Assembly (NCBI GenBank): GCA_025463055.1
Contig: JAOAPV010000122.1
Coordinates: 56,724-120,723 of the forward strand
Length of the DNA: 64,000 nt
Origin: Candidatus Acidiferrum typicum
Lineage (GTDB): Bacteria > Acidobacteriota > Terriglobia > Acidiferrales > UBA7541
Direction of reading: 5' to 3'
A model generated the notes under the pieces. It worked only from the letters and a program-made list of their open reading frames with translations, was not told the origin of the DNA and made no database searches. Shown one piece after another: positions 60,940-64,000 of this stretch; positions within the stretch are counted from its first letter, which is position 1, and each line of letters opens with the position of its first letter. A program made the position numbers and the translations under genes.

Positions 60940-62265
60940 ATGCCGACCCTAGCCCGCAAGCTGCGCGTTACCGACTACTTCACACTCGCCTTCGGGACTA
61001 TGGTTGGTGTGGGCTGGCTGGTACTCATGGACGACTGGCTCGGCCGTGGCGGCCCGCTCGGTGCAGCGCTGGGTTTCGCGCTGGGCGGATTCTTGCTGCT
61101 GCCCGTCGGCTATGTCTACGGCAAATGGGTACAGCGCTTGCCCGATGCCGCAAGCGAAGCGGCCTATACCGCGCAGGTTTTTCCGCCGATTGTCAGCTTC
61201 TTTACCGGGTGGGTGATGCTGCTCGCCTACTTCATCGTGTGCCCGTGGGAAGCCGTGGCGATCGGCAAAGTCGCCGCCTACATTTTTCCGTCGCTCAATT
61301 CATTCGCGCTGTATAGCGTCGCTGGTCAGCCGGTCTTCTTGCCGCGGCTTCTGCTCGGCGTGGCGATGACCGTCTTTCTCGCCATTTTGAATTATCGCGG
61401 CATTCGCCTCAGCGCCACGTTTCAGAACTGGACGGCCTCGACCGTCATTCTTCTTTTCCTCTTGCTGCTTGGCATCAGTGTGTGGCGCGGATCTCCCGCC
61501 AACTTTCAGCCCCTGTGTCGTGCCACTCCGCTCGTGTCAATCGTGCTCACGCTGCAAATCGTTCCGTATTTTCTCACCGGATTCGAATCGGCTCCCAAAT
61601 GCGCCGAAGAAGCGAATCCCGAATTTCGCCGCAGCGGATACATGCGCGCCATCGCGTTGGCACTCTTGGTCGGCGCCGGCTTCTACGCTCTCGCCGTGCT
61701 TGCGGTCGGTTACATCGCGCCCTGGCAAAATCTTCTGGGCAAGCGTTTCGCCACCGCGATTGCGTTTGAGCAAGCCCTCGGCGCGCGCTGGCCGGTTCGA
61801 CTCATTCTGGTCATGGCTTTCTTCGGTCTTTTCCAATGTTTCAACGGCAATTTCGTCGCATCCAGCCGCCTGCTCTTTGCGTACGGCCGCCGCCAAACCA
61901 TCCCGGCAGCGTTCGGTCGCATCCACGAAAAGTTTCAGACACCGTCGGTCGCCATCTTCGGCATCGCCACTGCCACAGTCGTTGGCCTCCTTCTCGGCGA
62001 TGCACTTCTAGTTCCCGTGACGGAAGTTGGCTCCATGGCCTCCGCATTCGGCTGGCTGGCAGCGTGCGTTTCCTTCTGGCTCGTCGAGCCGAGTCCGCGG
62101 ATGCGCGCCATTACCGGTCTCGGCATTCTGGTTTCCTTTCTTCTTTTCATCATGAAGGTGTTCCCGTTGTTTCCCGGTCACTTTTCCGCTGCCGAGTGGA
62201 TTGCCCTAGGGATCTGGTTAGCCTTAGGTTTTGCGCTGCACGGCGTGCGAAGAGTAAAAACATAA
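60940..62265 (+). CDS. APC-family amino acid permease
   Basis: The 441-residue protein has about 12 helices. The start MPTLARKLRVTDYFTLAFGT leads into the first helix with the family pattern GTMVGVGWLVL. Other blocks are FTGWVMLLAYFIVCPWEA and a conserved Glu/Ala-rich helix 6 (YFLTGFESAPKCAEEANPEF). The start at 60940 is chosen because the protein homology begins there; the frame runs upstream to 60745 without domain content, and no good ribosome binding site is nearby. The substrate is likely an amino acid or amine, unspecified. Confidence 0.84.
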   Translation: MPTLARKLRVTDYFTLAFGTMVGVGWLVLMDDWLGRGGPLGAALGFALGGFLLLPVGYVYGKWVQRLPDAASEAAYTAQVFPPIVSFFTGWVMLLAYFIVCPWEAVAIGKVAAYIFPSLNSFALYSVAGQPVFLPRLLLGVAMTVFLAILNYRGIRLSATFQNWTASTVILLFLLLLGISVWRGSPANFQPLCRATPLVSIVLTLQIVPYFLTGFESAPKCAEEANPEFRRSGYMRAIALALLVGAGFYALAVLAVGYIAPWQNLLGKRFATAIAFEQALGARWPVRLILVMAFFGLFQCFNGNFVASSRLLFAYGRRQTIPAAFGRIHEKFQTPSVAIFGIATATVVGLLLGDALLVPVTEVGSMASAFGWLAACVSFWLVEPSPRMRAITGLGILVSFLLFIMKVFPLFPGHFSAAEWIALGIWLALGFALHGVRRVKT

Positions 62266-62338
62266 CCGACACTGACATTCTTCATCGATTTAGCGAAATC
62301 ATCGCGCGATCTGTCGGGCCCTATCAGGATTTCTCTCC

Positions 62339-62367
62339 TTGACTCCGGCCGCGCGTCCGAATAACAT
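62339..62367 (+). promoter_or_regulatory. Sigma-70-type promoter of the arsenic operon
   Basis: TTGACT (62339-62344), a 17-bp spacer, TAACAT (62362-62367). Transcription would start near 62374, 12 nt before the arsR ATG. The stretch from the -10 to the start codon contains a TCCA...TGGA inverted motif that could be the ArsR site, but it is short. Confidence 0.55.
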
Positions 62368-62385
62368 TTCCATCATTCCAAAAAT

Positions 62386-62727
62386 ATGGATATATCATCC
62401 GCTCTTGATGCCCTTGCCGCGCTCTCGCAGGAAACGCGACTGAAGATTTTTCGCCTGCTTGTCCGCCATGCGCCCAAAGGTTTGCCCGCCGGCGAGGTTG
62501 CGCAGCGTTTACACTTGCCCGGACCCACGCTCTCTTTTCACCTGAACGTCTTGGCCGCGGCCGATCTCGTGCAACCCCACAAAAATGGCCGTTCGATTTC
62601 CTATTCGGCCAACGTGGACTGCGTGAACGGCGTTGCCGGTTTTCTGTTGGAGAATTGCTGTGGTGGTCAAGTCGACTGTTTGCCTTCCAATGGTGCAGTC
62701 AAACGATTCGCTCGAAAAAGGAAGTGA
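62386..62727 (+). CDS. arsR: ArsR-family repressor, arsenite-responsive type
   Basis: The 113-residue winged-helix protein has ALSQETRLKIFRLLVRHAPKG, the recognition region LHLPGPTLSFHLNVLAAADL and the wing PHKNGRSISYSA. Adjacent cysteines ENCCGG near the C-terminus plus a further Cys (QVDC) match the As(III)-binding arrangement known in some ArsR proteins, where the Cys lie outside helix 3. It should repress its own operon and release on arsenite. It is 2 nt from the arsenate reductase gene. Confidence 0.88.
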   Translation: MDISSALDALAALSQETRLKIFRLLVRHAPKGLPAGEVAQRLHLPGPTLSFHLNVLAAADLVQPHKNGRSISYSANVDCVNGVAGFLLENCCGGQVDCLPSNGAVKRFARKRK

Positions 62728-62729
62728 GG

Positions 62730-63239
62730 ATGCCGGGACGATATAACGTTCTGTTTTTGTGCACGGGCAATTCCGCGCGCTCCATCATGGCCGAGGCCAT
62801 CATGAACCAGAAGGGAAAGCCCACCTTCACGGCCTACAGCGCGGGAAGCCGCGCAACGGGCCGAATTCGGCCTGAGGCGATCCAGCAGTTACAAATTGCG
62901 CGACTGCCAACCGAAGATCTGCGCAGTAAAAATTGGGATGAGTTTGCCAAGCCCGGCGCACCGCAGCTCGATTTTGCATTCACGGTCTGCGACAACGCTG
63001 CCAAGGAAGTTTGCCCCGTATGGCCCGGTCAACCGATGACCGCGCACTGGGGAGTTCCTGACCCTGCGGCCGTCGAAGGAACGCCGGAGCAAATAGAGCG
63101 CGCGTTCCGTGATGCATTCATGATGCTTGACCGCCGGATAAGCTTGCTGCTTTCCTTGCCGCTTGCCACCCTGGACAAACTCGCCATCCAAAGAGAAATC
63201 GATCGCATCGGCAAAACCAGTGAAGCCAAATCTGCCTAG
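62730..63239 (+). CDS. arsC: Arsenate reductase, low-molecular-weight phosphatase type
   Basis: The 169-residue protein starts at 62730 with AAAGGAAGTGAGG upstream. The P-loop LCTGNSARS (Cys-x5-Arg) is at about residue 11, followed by AEAIMNQ and the Cys pair CDNAAKEVCPVWPG near residue 90, expected for thioredoxin-coupled arsenate reductases, and the general acid Asp in WGVPDPAAVEG. It reduces arsenate to arsenite in the cytoplasm. The frame from 62655 lies inside arsR and is a false extension. Confidence 0.9.
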   Translation: MPGRYNVLFLCTGNSARSIMAEAIMNQKGKPTFTAYSAGSRATGRIRPEAIQQLQIARLPTEDLRSKNWDEFAKPGAPQLDFAFTVCDNAAKEVCPVWPGQPMTAHWGVPDPAAVEGTPEQIERAFRDAFMMLDRRISLLLSLPLATLDKLAIQREIDRIGKTSEAKSA

Positions 63240-63933
63240 ACGTGTAACCGCGGAATTTCTGGGGACCCTGCTTCTTGTAGCCACAGTTGTCGGCTCGGGG
63301 ATTATGGCCGAGCGGCTCGCAAGCGGGAACGTCGCGTTGGCGTTACTTGCCAACACAATCGCCACCGGAGCCGCACTGGTGGCTCTCATCCTTACCTTTG
63401 GCCCTGTTTCGGGCGCGCACCTGAATCCCGTCGTTTCCGTTGCGGATGCTCTCGAAGCCGGGTTGTCTTGGAAGGAAGCGCTTGCCTATATCGCGGCCCA
63501 AGTCTTCGGCGGCGTTTGCGGAACGATAGTCGCGCACATTATGTTCACGCTTCCAGTAGTCTCGCTGTCGCGCCACATTCGCAGCGGACCCGCTCAGTTC
63601 ATCAGCGAATTCACGGCAACTTTCGGCCTTCTATGCGTGATTTGGGGATGCTCTCGCTCTTCTTCCCGTGTGGTGCCTTTTGCGGTCGGAAGCTACATCA
63701 CTGCAGCCTATTGGTTCACTTCATCCACATCGTTCGCCAATCCGGCCGTCACGATCGCGAGAGCCTTGAGCGACACGTTCTCGGGTATCCGGCCCAGCGA
63801 TGTGCCGTTATTCATTGCCGCACAATTTGCCGGAGGAATTGCCGCAACGCTGCTCTTTCGTTGGCTGATTCCAAATCTCTCCTCGTCCGCGCAAAATGTC
63901 GTGCTCCCGCATCCTGATCAAACCAGCCAGTGA
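63220..63933 (+). CDS. aqpS: MIP family channel (aquaglyceroporin), arsenic operon type
   Basis: The 237-residue protein starts most plausibly at the GTG at 63220, overlapping arsC by 20 nt; no ATG is available, and the family N-terminus RRVTAEFLGTLLLVATVVG follows directly. Six helices and both pore motifs are visible: GAHLNPVVS (NPV instead of NPA) and FANPAVTIAR. In Sinorhizobium the equivalent AqpS lets arsenite leave the cell after ArsC action. The same logic fits here, as no ArsB or Acr3 pump is in the window. Confidence 0.87.
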   Translation: MKPNLPRRVTAEFLGTLLLVATVVGSGIMAERLASGNVALALLANTIATGAALVALILTFGPVSGAHLNPVVSVADALEAGLSWKEALAYIAAQVFGGVCGTIVAHIMFTLPVVSLSRHIRSGPAQFISEFTATFGLLCVIWGCSRSSSRVVPFAVGSYITAAYWFTSSTSFANPAVTIARALSDTFSGIRPSDVPLFIAAQFAGGIAATLLFRWLIPNLSSSAQNVVLPHPDQTSQ

Positions 63934-64000
63934 CACCAGTTAAAAGCGAATTCCTTTATGCGCGAATCTCTAGCTCTCGCGCGGCCTGCATGTCTGCACT

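Noticed and set aside
1..64000. CRISPR arrays, prophage, insertion sequences or biosynthetic megaclusters
   Set aside because: No regular repeat-spacer pattern, transposase, integrase or phage structural gene was found on either strand.

Overview
The window looks like a chromosomal segment of an Acidobacteriota (Acidobacteriia/Terriglobia-type) bacterium. This rests on family content: an Oar-like TonB-dependent receptor with an N-terminal carboxypeptidase-regulatory domain, a VWFA-related protein of the acidobacterial type, a giant SBBP-repeat/choice-of-anchor-D surface protein, TPR plus FG-GAP plus ASPIC/UnbV proteins, a CHRD protein with a PEP-CTERM tail, and many Tat-exported oxidoreductases. 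No species is named because no search could be run. There is no rRNA, prophage, insertion sequence or CRISPR array; the one RNA gene seen is tRNA-Glu(CTC).

Layout. 1-5650 is a signalling block: the tail of a transporter, a leftward operon (CHASE3 histidine kinase, Rcp1-like receiver, receiver-kinase hybrid), two overlapping PilZ genes (one fused to a receiver whose phosphoacceptor Asp is missing), and two tandemly duplicated single-domain response regulators. 5870-12220 is an accessory stretch of exported or hypothetical proteins, including a PEP-CTERM protein, a CrtO-like acyltransferase fragment, a gene broken by a one-base frameshift, and a small Cys/His protein behind a good promoter. 12340-14053 holds an ECF sigma factor and its zinc-finger anti-sigma factor, with an RpoE-like promoter in front. 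14142-15471 is a DAHP synthase gene preceded by what reads as a classical attenuator: a 17-residue leader peptide rich in Tyr, Trp and Phe, then an intrinsic terminator.

15698-22825 carries the 1758-residue surface protein, a methyltransferase and a TPR protein. 23310-29958 holds a class V aminotransferase, a small conserved-looking protein, an MFS transporter, an AI-2E family permease and a LonB-like ATPase/protease. 30087-34912 is a leftward run of exported or membrane proteins plus QueF (queuosine synthesis). 35022-38211 has a spermidine-dehydrogenase-like flavoprotein and a nucleoside hydrolase, followed by tRNA-Glu and 0.87 kb without a convincing gene. 39175-48662 reads as a carbohydrate-oxidation locus: a sugar-binding-fold protein, an exported TIM-barrel isomerase-like protein, a GMC dehydrogenase with a Tat-exported gluconate-2-dehydrogenase-subunit-3-like partner, a second exported isomerase-like protein, and an Oar-like receptor whose promoter is overlapped by a near-perfect dyad. 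49002-60626 has TPR and ASPIC proteins, an amidase, PPK2, a POTRA/beta-barrel outer-membrane protein and a phospholipase C/acid phosphatase family enzyme. 60940-63933 has an APC permease and an arsR-arsC-aqpS arsenic operon with a recognisable promoter.

Strongest signals for follow-up are the aromatic leader peptide and terminator before the DAHP synthase gene, the operator-like dyad on the receptor promoter, the exported GMC/isomerase locus, the self-directed RpoE-like promoter, and the 12-bp tandem repeat that builds the sigma factor tail.
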